Source of the DNA: Candidatus Thioglobus sp.
Lineage (GTDB): Bacteria; Pseudomonadota; Gammaproteobacteria; Arenicellales; UBA868
Direction of reading: 5' to 3'
DNA length: 39,841 bases
NCBI GenBank assembly: GCA_004212795.1
Contig: SHBR01000014.1
Span: forward strand, 1-39,841
Shown here: piece by piece, positions 16,623-25,628 of the stretch
How the letters are laid out: each line of letters begins with the position of its first letter
How positions within the stretch are numbered: position 1 is the first letter of the stretch
Made by a program: the position numbers and the translations under genes
The notes under the pieces: generated by a model
The model's database searches: none
What the model was told of the DNA's origin: nothing
What the model saw: the letters and a program-made list of their open reading frames with translations, nothing else

Positions 16623-16713
16623 TGGCGGAGAGAGAGGGATTCGAACCCTCGATACGCTATTAACGTATACACACTTTCCAGGCGTGCGCTTTCAACCGCT
16701 CAGCCACCTCTCC
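16623..16713 (-). tRNA. tRNA-Ser (anticodon GGA)
   Basis: On the minus strand the sequence starts GGAGAGGTGGCTGAG, has anticodon loop CTGGAAA, a long class II variable arm built around TATACG and CGTAT, the T-loop GGTTCGAATCC and an encoded CCA end. The acceptor stem pairs fully, allowing one G-U. It reads UCC and UCU codons. Confidence 0.97.
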
Positions 16714-16764
16714 GCAGCGCGCCAAAGGGTATCCGAGTTAACCGCTCAACGCAAACTGAATAAG

Positions 16765-17925
16765 CTAGGTGAGATGACTGAGGCCTGAAATCAGGCGCTC
16801 CAACCCCTCTATCGCTGAGTCAGTTTTGAGCGCGCCGTAAGACGCACGGAAGCCGCAATGTTCGACCGCTCCGAAAGCACTGCTCGGAATTACAGCGACG
16901 CCAAATTTTTCAATAAGCTGTCGGGCAAGCGTCAAATCATCACCCGAATAATCTGGCACCTCGACAAAGAAATAAAAAGCGCCCGTACTGAGAAGCGGTC
17001 GCACCCGATTATTTATCGTATCAAATGCGTCGAGGCCTTGTTGGCGAACACTTGCCATTTCAGCCACAAATGGCTCACAGTACGCGGGCCCGGCTTGAAG
17101 CGCACCAAGCGCAGCGTACTGTGAAATTGCGGTTGCGCAAATAACGTTTGTGTCCTGAACCTTTCGCAACGATCCAAAGAGTTCTTCCGGGATCACAGCA
17201 TAACCAATTCGCCAACTGGCAAATCCATAGGCCTTACTCAAGGAGTAAAGTGAAATAGTATGCCCTTCGCTCCCTTCGATTGAGGCGGGAGAGAAATGCT
17301 TGTCCCCATCGTAAAGAAAATATTCATAAGCCTCGTCACTGATGTGATAAATATCGTTAGTCTTGCACAAGGCATTTACTGCTCGCAGTGATCGCTCCGA
17401 ATAAACAACGCCTGTGGGATTGTTGGGAGACACGGTCACGATTGCCCGCGTCTTCCTGGAAATCGAATGGCTGAGGGCCTCAACGTCCAGCGCGCCGTTG
17501 ACATCTGTAGGCACCGTCACGGGAACACAGTCTGCGATCCGGATTGCCATTTCCTGATTAAAGTAAAACGGCTTCGGCAAAATAATCTCATCGCCCGGAT
17601 CGGTAATCGCCAGCAACATGTTCAAAAAACCCATATTACTTCCCGCAGTGACTGCAATGGCGCGGTGACCCAAGGACATCCTATTTTCCGTCTCAAGCTT
17701 TTCGGCGATCGCATCACGAAGAGGGTCAAGACCTTCTACCGGCCCATATTGATGGGCAGAGGGATCATCCCAAAATCGTGCAATCGCGTCACTAATCGAG
17801 GGTGGGGGTGAGTAATGAACAATCCCCTGCCCAAGAGAAATTGTATTGGGATTTGCACGAATCCAGTCACCAATCACAGGAATGATGGGTTGCTGAACAC
17901 GCGCCATTCTTTGACTCAGATGCAT
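16765..17925 (-). CDS. Class I/II pyridoxal-phosphate aminotransferase
   Basis: A 386-residue fold-type I aminotransferase. Conserved features are ISLGQGIVHYSPP near the N-terminus, PNNPTG (residues 167-172), the ISDEAYEYF metal/PLP Asp-Tyr segment, and the Schiff-base lysine K231 in YSLSKAYGFASWRIGY. The conserved terminal arginine appears in GFRASYGA. The N-terminal pattern is close to aspartate/kynurenine-type aminotransferases, yet substrate cannot be fixed. It lies just upstream of tRNA-Ser(GGA) on the same strand and is divergent from the pseudokinase locus. Confidence 0.9.
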   Translation of the reverse strand: MHLSQRMARVQQPIIPVIGDWIRANPNTISLGQGIVHYSPPPSISDAIARFWDDPSAHQYGPVEGLDPLRDAIAEKLETENRMSLGHRAIAVTAGSNMGFLNMLLAITDPGDEIILPKPFYFNQEMAIRIADCVPVTVPTDVNGALDVEALSHSISRKTRAIVTVSPNNPTGVVYSERSLRAVNALCKTNDIYHISDEAYEYFLYDGDKHFSPASIEGSEGHTISLYSLSKAYGFASWRIGYAVIPEELFGSLRKVQDTNVICATAISQYAALGALQAGPAYCEPFVAEMASVRQQGLDAFDTINNRVRPLLSTGAFYFFVEVPDYSGDDLTLARQLIEKFGVAVIPSSAFGAVEHCGFRASYGALKTDSAIEGLERLISGLSHLT

Positions 17926-18246
17926 TGACTCAATCTCGCCTGTGGCGACCGCCTGTCATCAATCGCTGGAGGTGTTGTTACTCGCTTCATGAGTGTCGAC
18001 TGCGCCGTTTCTGAAGAAAAATATGCGTCAGGTTATTTTCTCGTTCAATTAATCAAGGTATTATAGAGCGCATCAATTACCCTAATTCTTGCATCGTTGC
18101 TGAAGCCTGATAAATAAGACCAAACCAAGCGCGATGATCGACCTGAGAAAACCCAAAAACATCCCTTTTTTAGTTAAAAAAATGTTTGGATTCAGGGATG
18201 AGACGCCCGTCGCACTACACCCCTCTGCATCACTAGTGGCGGCTCG
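17926..18246. other. 321-bp upstream region of the pseudokinase gene
   Basis: This separates the aminotransferase (minus) from the pseudokinase (plus). It contains a TATTAT box near 18060 that could be a -10 element, with no strong -35. A short open frame at 18134-18250 fills the final part and is listed separately. Nothing else is recognised. Confidence 0.5.
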
Positions 18247-18250
18247 ATGA
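18134..18250 (+). CDS. Possible 38-residue leader peptide overlapping the pseudokinase start
   Basis: ATG at 18134 opens a 38-codon frame whose TGA stop overlaps the ATG of the next gene (ATGA at 18247-18250), the classical arrangement of translational coupling. The peptide is basic near the N-terminus (MIDLRKPKN) and has no recognised domain. Neither this ORF nor the downstream gene has a strong ribosome binding site, which would make coupling meaningful. It may equally be chance; nothing but position supports it. Confidence 0.35.
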   Translation: MIDLRKPKNIPFLVKKMFGFRDETPVALHPSASLVAAR

Positions 18251-21200
18251 CCTCGGAAATCGAAATCAATATTGGATCTCAGTCTTCAACGACTGAAAAA
18301 TCGGTTATCGATCATGAGTATGTACCTGCCCCGATGGCTGATGGGACCCGGCTTGGCCCTAATGTCATTAGCAGACTTCTCGTCACATCTGACAGCGGTT
18401 ATACCTATCTTGCCAATGATGGGCGCACTGTTGTTCAGGAATTCTTTCCCCAACAATTCGCGGTGCGAGACGTTGACGGTGTCTCTTTGCTGTTATGCGA
18501 TTCAAAATTTAACCACGACTACGAACAAGGTTTAACTGAATTTTTATTATTAGCGCGCGTGCTAAGTCAGTTAGACCATCCTGGTCGAGTAGCGCGCTAT
18601 GAGGAAAACGATGGCGCGGCGTGGTACTCGGTCGAGCTACCCGTAAAGGCAAGCCTTGCCGATCTTTTAGCTACCGGACAACGTTTACCCGAAGAAAACT
18701 TAAAAACGATTCTTCAATCAGCCGTGACCTATCTCGAGGCCGCACACCATGCCGGCTTATTACATCTCGAATTAACACCCGAGCGCATCTTGCTTGCGGA
18801 AGAAGACAAATTACTTATCTGTGGCTTCTCAACAGATAAGCTTCACTATCCTCCTGAAGATTTAACCGCATCTCATGACTATCGAGCCCCCGAACTTGCC
18901 AGTTTTCGCGGCCATTTAGGGAAATGGACCGATTACTATTCGCTAGGCGCCATTTTGTATCAGGGGGCGTGCAGGGTTAATCCTCCTGACGCACTTACTC
19001 GACTCGATGCAGTGGATAAACAAACCCCGGATCCCCTGACTTCGGCCAACATTCTCGGGAAAGGTTTTTTTTCCGGTCCAACACTGTCGTTAATCGAAAG
19101 CCTTCTAATGCTGAAGCCAGGCGATCGACCCCAGAATGCCGACACACTGACTGATGATTTAGTCGACACGGGCGGCCTAAGTGACACCATCAACACAGAA
19201 GTTGAGCAGATGGGTTCTGTTGACGACTTACCTGTAGTACCGCCTCCCGCTTCGTCAGCATCCATTGGCATTCAAGCTCCGGTCTCAGAACGAGATTCAA
19301 CCCCAAAAGATGAGACCGCTACAAAACGTTTTCGGGGCGCCTCCGCAATCGCGGTATCAGCGCTGGATAAAACCAAGTCAGCGCTCCTATCGCCAAATTC
19401 AGAAAAGAAGACATCCACTAAGCCATCGCCACAGTTCAAGTCACGACCAACCAAATCCAGGGACGCTCGAAAAGAACCTATTTTCAACTCCTCTCAAACT
19501 GTTATTAGAGAGGAAATCGACCTTCCAGACCTCGGAAGTAAACCACCGCGTTCATCTGAAATTGTTAACGACCTTGAAGTTGCTCGACGCACTCTCGCAG
19601 GCAACACTTCCAATCACAAACCCTCAAAGGCTCCATTCAGTCTTAATCAGGTTTTGCCTGTAACATTCTTTTTCCTGAATACCCAAGTGGCTCGATTGGT
19701 GAATAGCTTTTTCAAAGCAAAAGATCAGTTTCACTCTAAGTTTAAAAACCCGATCAAAAGGTCAAGCCTCCGACTCGCACTGACAATTGCCATCATTCTT
19801 ATTGTTCTAACCGGTCTTTATATTGTCGTTACGCCGCCGAGATCAACAGGAACTAACACGACACCAACGACTATTGAAATCATTGGCGGAAACACAATTA
19901 CCCCAGACAAGCCACAAGGGCTCGATATCGCCGCGGCGAACTTCGGGTCGTTGAATACGTCAGTTGCTGATTCAGAGTTTGCACGCAACGACGATCTTGC
20001 TCGAGTAAATGCTTATCGGGATGCAGAACGGCTGGCGCGCTTGAGCGAACCTCATTTAGCGCGGGCAAAAGAGTTTCTTGCGAATGGCGCACTAATATCT
20101 CCACCGGACGCAAACGCCTATAGCGAGTATGCAGCCGTCGTTCGAATGGACCCAAGCAATAAAGAAGCCCGCCTGGGGCTGGATAGCGTACTTACGCAGA
20201 TAATCTCTGAGATCGATAGCCTAATTGATCAATTCGATTTTTCCAGCGCACGCGAGATGCTGTCGATCGCTCAGACACTCGCTCCTGATCATCAGACACT
20301 CGGGCTAAAGAATGAATCGATAAGAATTGCCGAACAGGCACGAAGCCAGCAAGCGATAGCTGAACAGGCCAGAATTGATGCTGAAGTAGAAAAAGCAATC
20401 ACCGAGCGGCAACGCAAGCAACAGATTGAAAAACTATTATCGAAGGCGCTTATCGCGTTTAACGAAAACCGATTAATCTCCCCTCCCGGTGAAAATGCAC
20501 TAACACTTTATCGCGCCACCCTTGATCTGGATCGCAGCAACCAGAGAGCCCGCAACGGCCTAGGAAATATCTCAGCAATATACATACGCCAAGCTCGTAA
20601 TTCTCTTTCTATGAACGATCTTGAAGGCACTGCCGATCATCTTGAAATAGCGTTATCCATCAACCCCGAAAACGAGGCGGCACTCAGCCTTAATCAACAA
20701 TTACAGCGACGGAAATACCTCCTAACCGAACAGCAGCGTCTTCAAAAAGAAGCAAGTGCAAATATAAATCTTGCCCAGCAAATGTCAGACGAACAAGATC
20801 AGCTTAATCTATATAGCGGCATTCAAGCGTACTACGATGGCGATTATGCTCAAGCACTCCAATTTCTAAAACCGCTCGCCGATAAGAACGATCCTCGTGC
20901 CCAGGTTCGCGTTGCGAGAATGCTCCTTGAGGCTCGAGCAACAGGTCGCGATAAACCAGGGGCGATACGCATGTTTAGTGCAGCACTCGCACCGATCCAG
21001 CTCGCCGCGAGTCAAGGGCATGCATGGGCTCAATCTGATCTTGCCGATTACTATTTCGATGGTTTAGTTATCGATCAAGACCAGCGAACGGCAGCGGTCT
21101 GGTACCAACGCGCAGCCGAGCAAGGATATGCTCCCGCGCAGACCAATCTAGGATGGCTTTACTTTAATGGCTATGACGGCGTGGCCCCTAACCGGGCAGT

Positions 21201-21303
21201 TGCGATTCACTGGTTTAACGAGGCAGCAGCGCAGGGTAATCAAGCTGCGGCTAACAACCTTCGCGCACTCGGCGAGTCGGTTCCTCAAGCTGCGGGTGGC
21301 TAG
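18247..21303 (+). CDS. Membrane pseudokinase with C-terminal TPR/Sel1-like repeats
   Basis: A 1018-residue protein. Residues about 35-310 form a Ser/Thr kinase-like fold: the APE motif (YRAPEL, 213-217) and a late WTDYYSLGAILYQ helix are kept. The catalytic residues are lost: the VAIK lysine is Gln (Q64, VVQEFFP), HRDLKPEN reads HLELTPER (173-180), and DFG reads CGF (192-194). A disordered Ser/Pro/Lys-rich linker (about 330-500) leads to one membrane helix (about 509-531). The outer part has helical repeats at about 590-800 including two similar ISPPxxNAxxxYxA-type units, a charged coiled stretch, and Sel1-type repeats at about 880-1010 (AEQGYAPAQTNLGWLYFNGY). It probably senses or scaffolds without phosphorylating. 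It stands alone. Confidence 0.85.
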   Translation: MTSEIEINIGSQSSTTEKSVIDHEYVPAPMADGTRLGPNVISRLLVTSDSGYTYLANDGRTVVQEFFPQQFAVRDVDGVSLLLCDSKFNHDYEQGLTEFLLLARVLSQLDHPGRVARYEENDGAAWYSVELPVKASLADLLATGQRLPEENLKTILQSAVTYLEAAHHAGLLHLELTPERILLAEEDKLLICGFSTDKLHYPPEDLTASHDYRAPELASFRGHLGKWTDYYSLGAILYQGACRVNPPDALTRLDAVDKQTPDPLTSANILGKGFFSGPTLSLIESLLMLKPGDRPQNADTLTDDLVDTGGLSDTINTEVEQMGSVDDLPVVPPPASSASIGIQAPVSERDSTPKDETATKRFRGASAIAVSALDKTKSALLSPNSEKKTSTKPSPQFKSRPTKSRDARKEPIFNSSQTVIREEIDLPDLGSKPPRSSEIVNDLEVARRTLAGNTSNHKPSKAPFSLNQVLPVTFFFLNTQVARLVNSFFKAKDQFHSKFKNPIKRSSLRLALTIAIILIVLTGLYIVVTPPRSTGTNTTPTTIEIIGGNTITPDKPQGLDIAAANFGSLNTSVADSEFARNDDLARVNAYRDAERLARLSEPHLARAKEFLANGALISPPDANAYSEYAAVVRMDPSNKEARLGLDSVLTQIISEIDSLIDQFDFSSAREMLSIAQTLAPDHQTLGLKNESIRIAEQARSQQAIAEQARIDAEVEKAITERQRKQQIEKLLSKALIAFNENRLISPPGENALTLYRATLDLDRSNQRARNGLGNISAIYIRQARNSLSMNDLEGTADHLEIALSINPENEAALSLNQQLQRRKYLLTEQQRLQKEASANINLAQQMSDEQDQLNLYSGIQAYYDGDYAQALQFLKPLADKNDPRAQVRVARMLLEARATGRDKPGAIRMFSAALAPIQLAASQGHAWAQSDLADYYFDGLVIDQDQRTAAVWYQRAAEQGYAPAQTNLGWLYFNGYDGVAPNRAVAIHWFNEAAAQGNQAAANNLRALGESVPQAAGG

Positions 21304-21350
21304 TCAACGGTGAACACTTCAGCCTTTGCGGCCCATTGGCTAACAGGATA

Positions 21351-21743
21351 TTATTCTTTTGGGCGTTTTATATAAGTTCGTTTCGAGGGAATAACGCCGC
21401 GCACACCACCCTGCGGATTGTCGATGTCCCCTTGTCGTCTCGGTATGAGATGCATATGTACGTGAAAAATTGATTGTCCCGCATCTCGCCCGATGTTAAC
21501 GCCGACATTAAACGCACTAACGGTCGGATCCATATCCTGAATCCTTTCTCGCATCAGTCGCAGCATTTGGTATATATCGATTAACTCCGATTCCTCGAGA
21601 TCAAAATAGGATTCCACATGTCGCTTTGGGATAACAAGGGTATGATGATCTGAAACCGGATACCCGTCTCTTCTGGCATAACAAAGCGAAGTTTCCTCAA
21701 TCAGCTCACTATTGCTGAAATCACAGAATATACACTTGTCCAT
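21351..21743 (-). CDS. HIT-family nucleotide hydrolase/transferase
   Basis: A 130-residue histidine triad protein. The hallmark triad is H94-H96-H98 in QSIFHVHMHLIPRR, and the N-terminal CIFC and LVIPKRH segments match the bacterial HIT group that hydrolyses AMP/GMP-linked lysines or diadenosine polyphosphates. Length is normal for the family. ATG at 21743 lies 46 bp after the 3' end of tRNA-Ser(CGA) on the same strand. Confidence 0.93.
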   Translation of the reverse strand: MDKCIFCDFSNSELIEETSLCYARRDGYPVSDHHTLVIPKRHVESYFDLEESELIDIYQMLRLMRERIQDMDPTVSAFNVGVNIGRDAGQSIFHVHMHLIPRRQGDIDNPQGGVRGVIPSKRTYIKRPKE

Positions 21744-21789
21744 AATAGTCGTTTTGGTGAAAAATTTAAAAACAGCGACAGGCTGAAAA

Positions 21790-21880
<91 letters not shown>

Positions 21881-22046
21881 TGAACATCCGACTGACGAAA
21901 CGAGCAATCAGTTAATTTGACCTTTTGACTCATCGAATGATAAAAATACCCTATTATTTTATCATGGGCTTTTCAAGGATTCTGGAAAGGATCGAATCCT
22001 GAAGATAATATAGGACTTAAACCGATTTATCGGCGACCGAAATATT

Positions 22047-22793
22047 ATGAGCGACAAGGAATCTAGCGACCGACGGAGCTTTATAAAACTATGTGCCGGC
22101 GCCGCTGCTACTGCCGCATCCTATCCCGAGACACTCATCGGTAGCGTTGGGTCCGGAGAATTCTTTAATCGCACTCTCCTTTTGGATAATACTGGACATC
22201 CCCTACGAGCCAGTCGTCTGATCCAAAATCAAAGTTACGTATTTTTCTACCCTTTTATATCGACTCCATGCTTTTTGATTCGCCTGGATCGTCAAGTCAA
22301 GGCGGTCACTCGGTTACAGACGGCTTTGGGGGAGGAATACGAATGGACCGGCGGAGCAGGACAGAATCAACAGATCGTCGCATTCTCTGCTATCTGTGCT
22401 CATAAGATGAGTCACCCTACTTCCCAAGTGAGTTTTATTAATTATCGGCGCGAAGAAGTTCAATTTGCAGGAGCAGACCGAAAGTTTCACAAAAGATCAG
22501 GGGTAATTTTCTGCTGCTCCGAGGGAAGCGTCTATGATCCCGCCGAAGGCGGGCGCGTACTCGGTGGCCCAGCGCCCAATCCACTCGCGGCGATTTTACT
22601 CGAGCATGAGCCCCAGACAGATCATCTTTATGCTGTCGGGGTCGCCGGTGAAACCATGTTCGAGCCCTTTTTTAAACTATTTGCAGATCGTTTGAGGCTT
22701 GAATTTAAGACTGATCACATCGATAAACCAATAGAAGATACAACCCGAGTAATGCGGCTGGAAGATTACTGTGGACGACAAATTCTATGTTGA
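22047..22793 (+). CDS. Tat-exported Rieske-like protein with incomplete cluster motif
   Basis: A 248-residue protein with a twin-arginine signal (DRRSFIKLCAGAAATAA, residues 8-24) and a Rieske-type domain. The first ligand pair is present, C117 and H119 in ICAHKMSHP. The second loop, normally CPCHGS, reads FCCSEGSVYDPAEGGRV (C156, C157, E159), so the usual second His is Glu; the following GPAPNPL segment is typical of Rieske proteins. Either the cluster has other ligation or it is not bound. Six or more cysteines remain in the mature protein. It is monocistronic and converges on the ankyrin gene. Role is unknown; electron transfer or a structural role in the periplasm is possible. Confidence 0.75.
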   Translation: MSDKESSDRRSFIKLCAGAAATAASYPETLIGSVGSGEFFNRTLLLDNTGHPLRASRLIQNQSYVFFYPFISTPCFLIRLDRQVKAVTRLQTALGEEYEWTGGAGQNQQIVAFSAICAHKMSHPTSQVSFINYRREEVQFAGADRKFHKRSGVIFCCSEGSVYDPAEGGRVLGGPAPNPLAAILLEHEPQTDHLYAVGVAGETMFEPFFKLFADRLRLEFKTDHIDKPIEDTTRVMRLEDYCGRQILC

Positions 22794-22803
22794 GTTCTCA
22801 TTG

Positions 22804-23673
22804 TCAATTAGAAAGCTCTTTAGCGATTTGGAGGTTTCCCGACTCCATCGCGTAATCAACTGCTGTGCGCCCTGTTTGATCCGGAAGATCCGCTCTTGCG
22901 CCTGCAGCTAATAAAATCCTTACAATTTCGATATACCCAAGTGCAGCGGCTCGATGGAGCGCAGTGACGCCATCAATATTCCTATTATCAATTTCCCCGT
23001 TTGGCGACGATACAAGTAGCTCGATAACATCCTTTCGATTTTGCTCTACAGCATGCATCAGCGGTGTCCATCCGAATACATCCCGAATATTAGGCTCACC
23101 CTTTACTTGGATTAGGCGTTTAACAATTCGAGAGAAGCCTTTTGCTGACGCCAGCATAAGGGCAGACCACCCATTGCCCGCCCGTTCATTGACGTCAGCA
23201 CCCTCTCTTAAAAGTAAATTAACAATATCAAGGCTTCCGCCAACGGACGCATGCATCAGTGGCGTTCCACCGTTCTTGTTCTTTGCGCCCACATCGGCAC
23301 CTAGAGAAACTAAATCAGCACAAAGCGAGTTACTCGCCGCCTGAGCGGCCACCATCAATGCTGTTTTTCCGCTCTCTGTTATCGAGTTAACGCCGAGGTA
23401 CCCCGCGTCTAACAGGTCGGACAACATCTCGACATCTCGGGCTTTCACGGCAAGAATCCATTTTGTTTGATCGGCCTGTATTGAAGCCTTCCCCGACAGA
23501 TTGGAAATTTCAACATTCCCTGCGCTAGCCGGCATGGAGGATGCCAGTCCACATACAAGCAAAAAAGGAATCCAAAAAAAATAACAGTGAGTGACTGATC
23601 TGTTAGCGGTCGACGCACTCCGAGTTGCAGGCGCGCATAAATTCTGACTAATCCACATTCGCACCCTCGGCAT
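22804..23673 (-). CDS. Exported ankyrin-repeat protein
   Basis: A protein of about 289 residues with a hydrophobic N-terminal segment (YFFWIPFLLVCGLASSMPASA) ending in a signal-peptidase-like site, then about six ankyrin repeats. Clear repeat cores are GKTALMVAAQAASN, GGTPLMHASVGGSLDIVNLL, GWSALMLASAKGF, GWTPLMHAVEQNR and GVTALHRAAALGYIEIVRIL. It is probably a periplasmic binding protein; partners are unknown. The ATG at 23673 is used here, though the ATG at 23658 gives a more normal signal peptide. It lies downstream of the formate dehydrogenase operon, 91 bp after the cytochrome subunit stop. Confidence 0.85.
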   Translation of the reverse strand: MPRVRMWISQNLCAPATRSASTANRSVTHCYFFWIPFLLVCGLASSMPASAGNVEISNLSGKASIQADQTKWILAVKARDVEMLSDLLDAGYLGVNSITESGKTALMVAAQAASNSLCADLVSLGADVGAKNKNGGTPLMHASVGGSLDIVNLLLREGADVNERAGNGWSALMLASAKGFSRIVKRLIQVKGEPNIRDVFGWTPLMHAVEQNRKDVIELLVSSPNGEIDNRNIDGVTALHRAAALGYIEIVRILLAAGARADLPDQTGRTAVDYAMESGNLQIAKELSN

Positions 23674-23763
23674 CAACAAGATCTGAACACTTCAAAAAAG
23701 CGCCAGGACGCTTTTGATCTCGCGTCCTGGCTAGTCAGGCTACCTAAAACATCAGAAACACTA

Positions 23764-24780
23764 CTATTTTCTCTCGCCGTTCGCCTGCACTTCGGCATAC
23801 CAGCGATCGTGATGTTCCTTGGCCCAATTTGCATCAACTTTTCCGCCGACCATTCCTTGAAGGGTTCCCGGGACGAAGAACACAGCCAAAAAGATATGTC
23901 CAAAAACCAGCGCGATAAAGAGAATTCCGATAACGGTATGCACCACATGAGAAAACTCCATCACATGGCGATACTGCGAGAACTCTGGGAACGTCGAGAC
24001 AATCCAGGCCGCAATCACTGGAAAGTCCAAAATATATCCCGTAACAGAAACCCCAATCCCAAGGAAAATGGTCAGCCAAAAGAGGATCTTCTCACCCCCA
24101 TTAAACTTTCCGGCACTAGCGTGGCCGTTTCCAAACATTCCGCCGCCCTGCGCGAACCACTTGAGATCACCCCTTTCATAGAGATTTTTGCTCACCATAT
24201 TGACGAACAGAAGAAATATCGCTACGGGAAACAACGGCCCGACAAAGTTATGAACATTCTTTGCGCCCGCCGCCAACATCCCAAAAGCTGATTTTCCCAT
24301 CAATGGAATTAATAAAGGTCGGCCATACAAAAGAACCAACCCCGTTATACCCAACACAATGAAAAGGCCTGCGAGAAACCAATGCACGAATCTCGCGTTA
24401 ACGGTATGCCTTGGGATCTCACTTCCCGAGGGGCCTGCCTTGACGGTAACCGGACCTCGGATCGCGTAAACCGCTCCAATCATTAACAGGACAACAATTA
24501 GAACGTCCGCACCGATCGGCAACAGCTTTGTATTTCTGATCGTCGTCCAGAGTTCCCCTTGTTGATTGACCAATACTGCGCTGTCAAAGCCCTCGATCTG
24601 AGTTATTGCAGGAGAATCCAGTCGACCTCTCACCGCTTCCCAGAGGTCACTGCCAGGATTTGGATTATTGATCGCTGGTAACGGTTCCTGATCGCCCACC
24701 GCGTACTCAGGGGCAATTGCAACCAGTAACGGTAACGCCAGGAACCATAGAAAGAATATCGAATATCTTGTACTTCGCAC
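23764..24780 (-). CDS. fdhC: Formate dehydrogenase cytochrome b (gamma) subunit
   Basis: A 338-residue membrane protein: signal-like N-terminus, a short periplasmic part, then about five hydrophobic helices. The segments VNARFVHWFLAGLFIVLGITG and VVHTVIGILFIALVFGHIFLA hold the histidines expected to bind the haems of the FdnI/FdhC cytochrome b556 family. It passes electrons from the Fe-S subunit to the quinone pool. The start is GTG at 24780 with a clear AAGGAG site, and it is separated from the Fe-S subunit gene by a 233-bp gap with two hairpins, so its supply may be set separately. Confidence 0.92.
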   Translation of the reverse strand: MRSTRYSIFFLWFLALPLLVAIAPEYAVGDQEPLPAINNPNPGSDLWEAVRGRLDSPAITQIEGFDSAVLVNQQGELWTTIRNTKLLPIGADVLIVVLLMIGAVYAIRGPVTVKAGPSGSEIPRHTVNARFVHWFLAGLFIVLGITGLVLLYGRPLLIPLMGKSAFGMLAAGAKNVHNFVGPLFPVAIFLLFVNMVSKNLYERGDLKWFAQGGGMFGNGHASAGKFNGGEKILFWLTIFLGIGVSVTGYILDFPVIAAWIVSTFPEFSQYRHVMEFSHVVHTVIGILFIALVFGHIFLAVFFVPGTLQGMVGGKVDANWAKEHHDRWYAEVQANGERK

Positions 24781-24891
24781 TTTTTACTCCTTAGCTAGCG
24801 CTATAAGAAATCTTCAGTATTTGGGTTGATGACCGACCTGCAGCCAACGTGTCGGGTAGCCTCTAAAATGACCAACAAACCTAAGGTCTGT

Positions 24892-24920
24892 AAAAAAGGC
24901 GCCCACTCCGGAGCGCCTTT
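24892..24920 (-). terminator. Rho-independent terminator between fdhB and fdhC
   Basis: On the minus strand AAAGGCGC and GCGCCTTT enclose a 10-base loop, followed by a run of six T (24897-24892). It is well formed and lies between the Fe-S subunit and cytochrome genes, so it could attenuate read-through into fdhC. Confidence 0.75.
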
Positions 24921-24954
24921 CCATCCAATCATCGTTAGAGTCACTCGGAAACGA

Positions 24955-24983
24955 GCCTGGCGGGCCTTTGAGGCCCGCCAGGC
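24955..24983 (-). repeat. Strong 12-bp GC-rich hairpin downstream of fdhB
   Basis: GCCTGGCGGGCC and its perfect complement flank a 5-base loop, 30 bp after the fdhB stop. There is only a poor T run after it on the minus strand, so it may protect the upstream mRNA from 3' exonucleases or work together with the terminator at 24892-24920. Confidence 0.75.
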
Positions 24984-25013
24984 CCATATCCGATCGAGAC
25001 ATCCAGTCGAAGA

Positions 25014-25613
25014 TTATCCTTTAAGGCCTTGCTTATCGTAAGCGACGCCCCATCCCCACTGTAAGGCTCCTGCGCCTCGGTACATGACGCGCTCCCGGAA
25101 AATATCCGAAACCTTATCGCCATCTCCCGCCAAAAGCGCTTTGGTTGAACACATTTCCGCACACAGAGGGAGTTTACCTTCGGCTAAGCGATTCCGGCCG
25201 TACTTACGGAATTCAGCGCTCGACGTATCCGTCTCAGGACCGCCGGCACAGAACGTACACTTATCCATTTTGCCTCTCGACCCAAATGCTCCGGTTTCCG
25301 GAAACTGTGGCGCACCAAATGGACAGGCGTAAAAGCAGTAGCCACAGCCAATACAGATATCCTTATCGTGCAGGACAACTCCATCATTGGTCGTATAGAA
25401 GCAGTCCACCGGACAAACGGTTGCACAGGGCGCTTCGGAACAGTGCATACAAGCAACAGATATTGACCGCTCTCCTGGCTCGCCATCATTGATGGTAACC
25501 ACTCGACGGCGGTTCACGCCCCAAGGCACTTCGTGCTCATTCTTGCACGCCGTTACACATGCGTTGCATTCGATGCATCGCTCAGCATCACAAAGAAACT
25601 TCATTCTTGCCAT
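25014..25613 (-). CDS. fdhB: Formate dehydrogenase iron-sulfur (beta) subunit
   Basis: A 199-residue ferredoxin-like subunit. Four cysteine clusters are seen in order: CIECNACVTACK near the N-terminus, CMHCSEAPCATVCPVDCF, CIGCGYCFYACPFGAPQ, and the last at CTFC and CAEMC, consistent with four [4Fe-4S] clusters. It connects the catalytic subunit to the cytochrome. Unlike E. coli FdnH it has no C-terminal membrane helix. The gene starts 15 bp after the catalytic subunit stop. Confidence 0.94.
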   Translation of the reverse strand: MARMKFLCDAERCIECNACVTACKNEHEVPWGVNRRRVVTINDGEPGERSISVACMHCSEAPCATVCPVDCFYTTNDGVVLHDKDICIGCGYCFYACPFGAPQFPETGAFGSRGKMDKCTFCAGGPETDTSSAEFRKYGRNRLAEGKLPLCAEMCSTKALLAGDGDKVSDIFRERVMYRGAGALQWGWGVAYDKQGLKG

Positions 25614-25628
25614 GATTTATTCCCTCCT

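Noticed and set aside
24814..25002. 62-codon minus-strand frame between fdhB and fdhC
   Set aside because: It runs through two strong hairpins including a terminator, and has no recognisable protein features.
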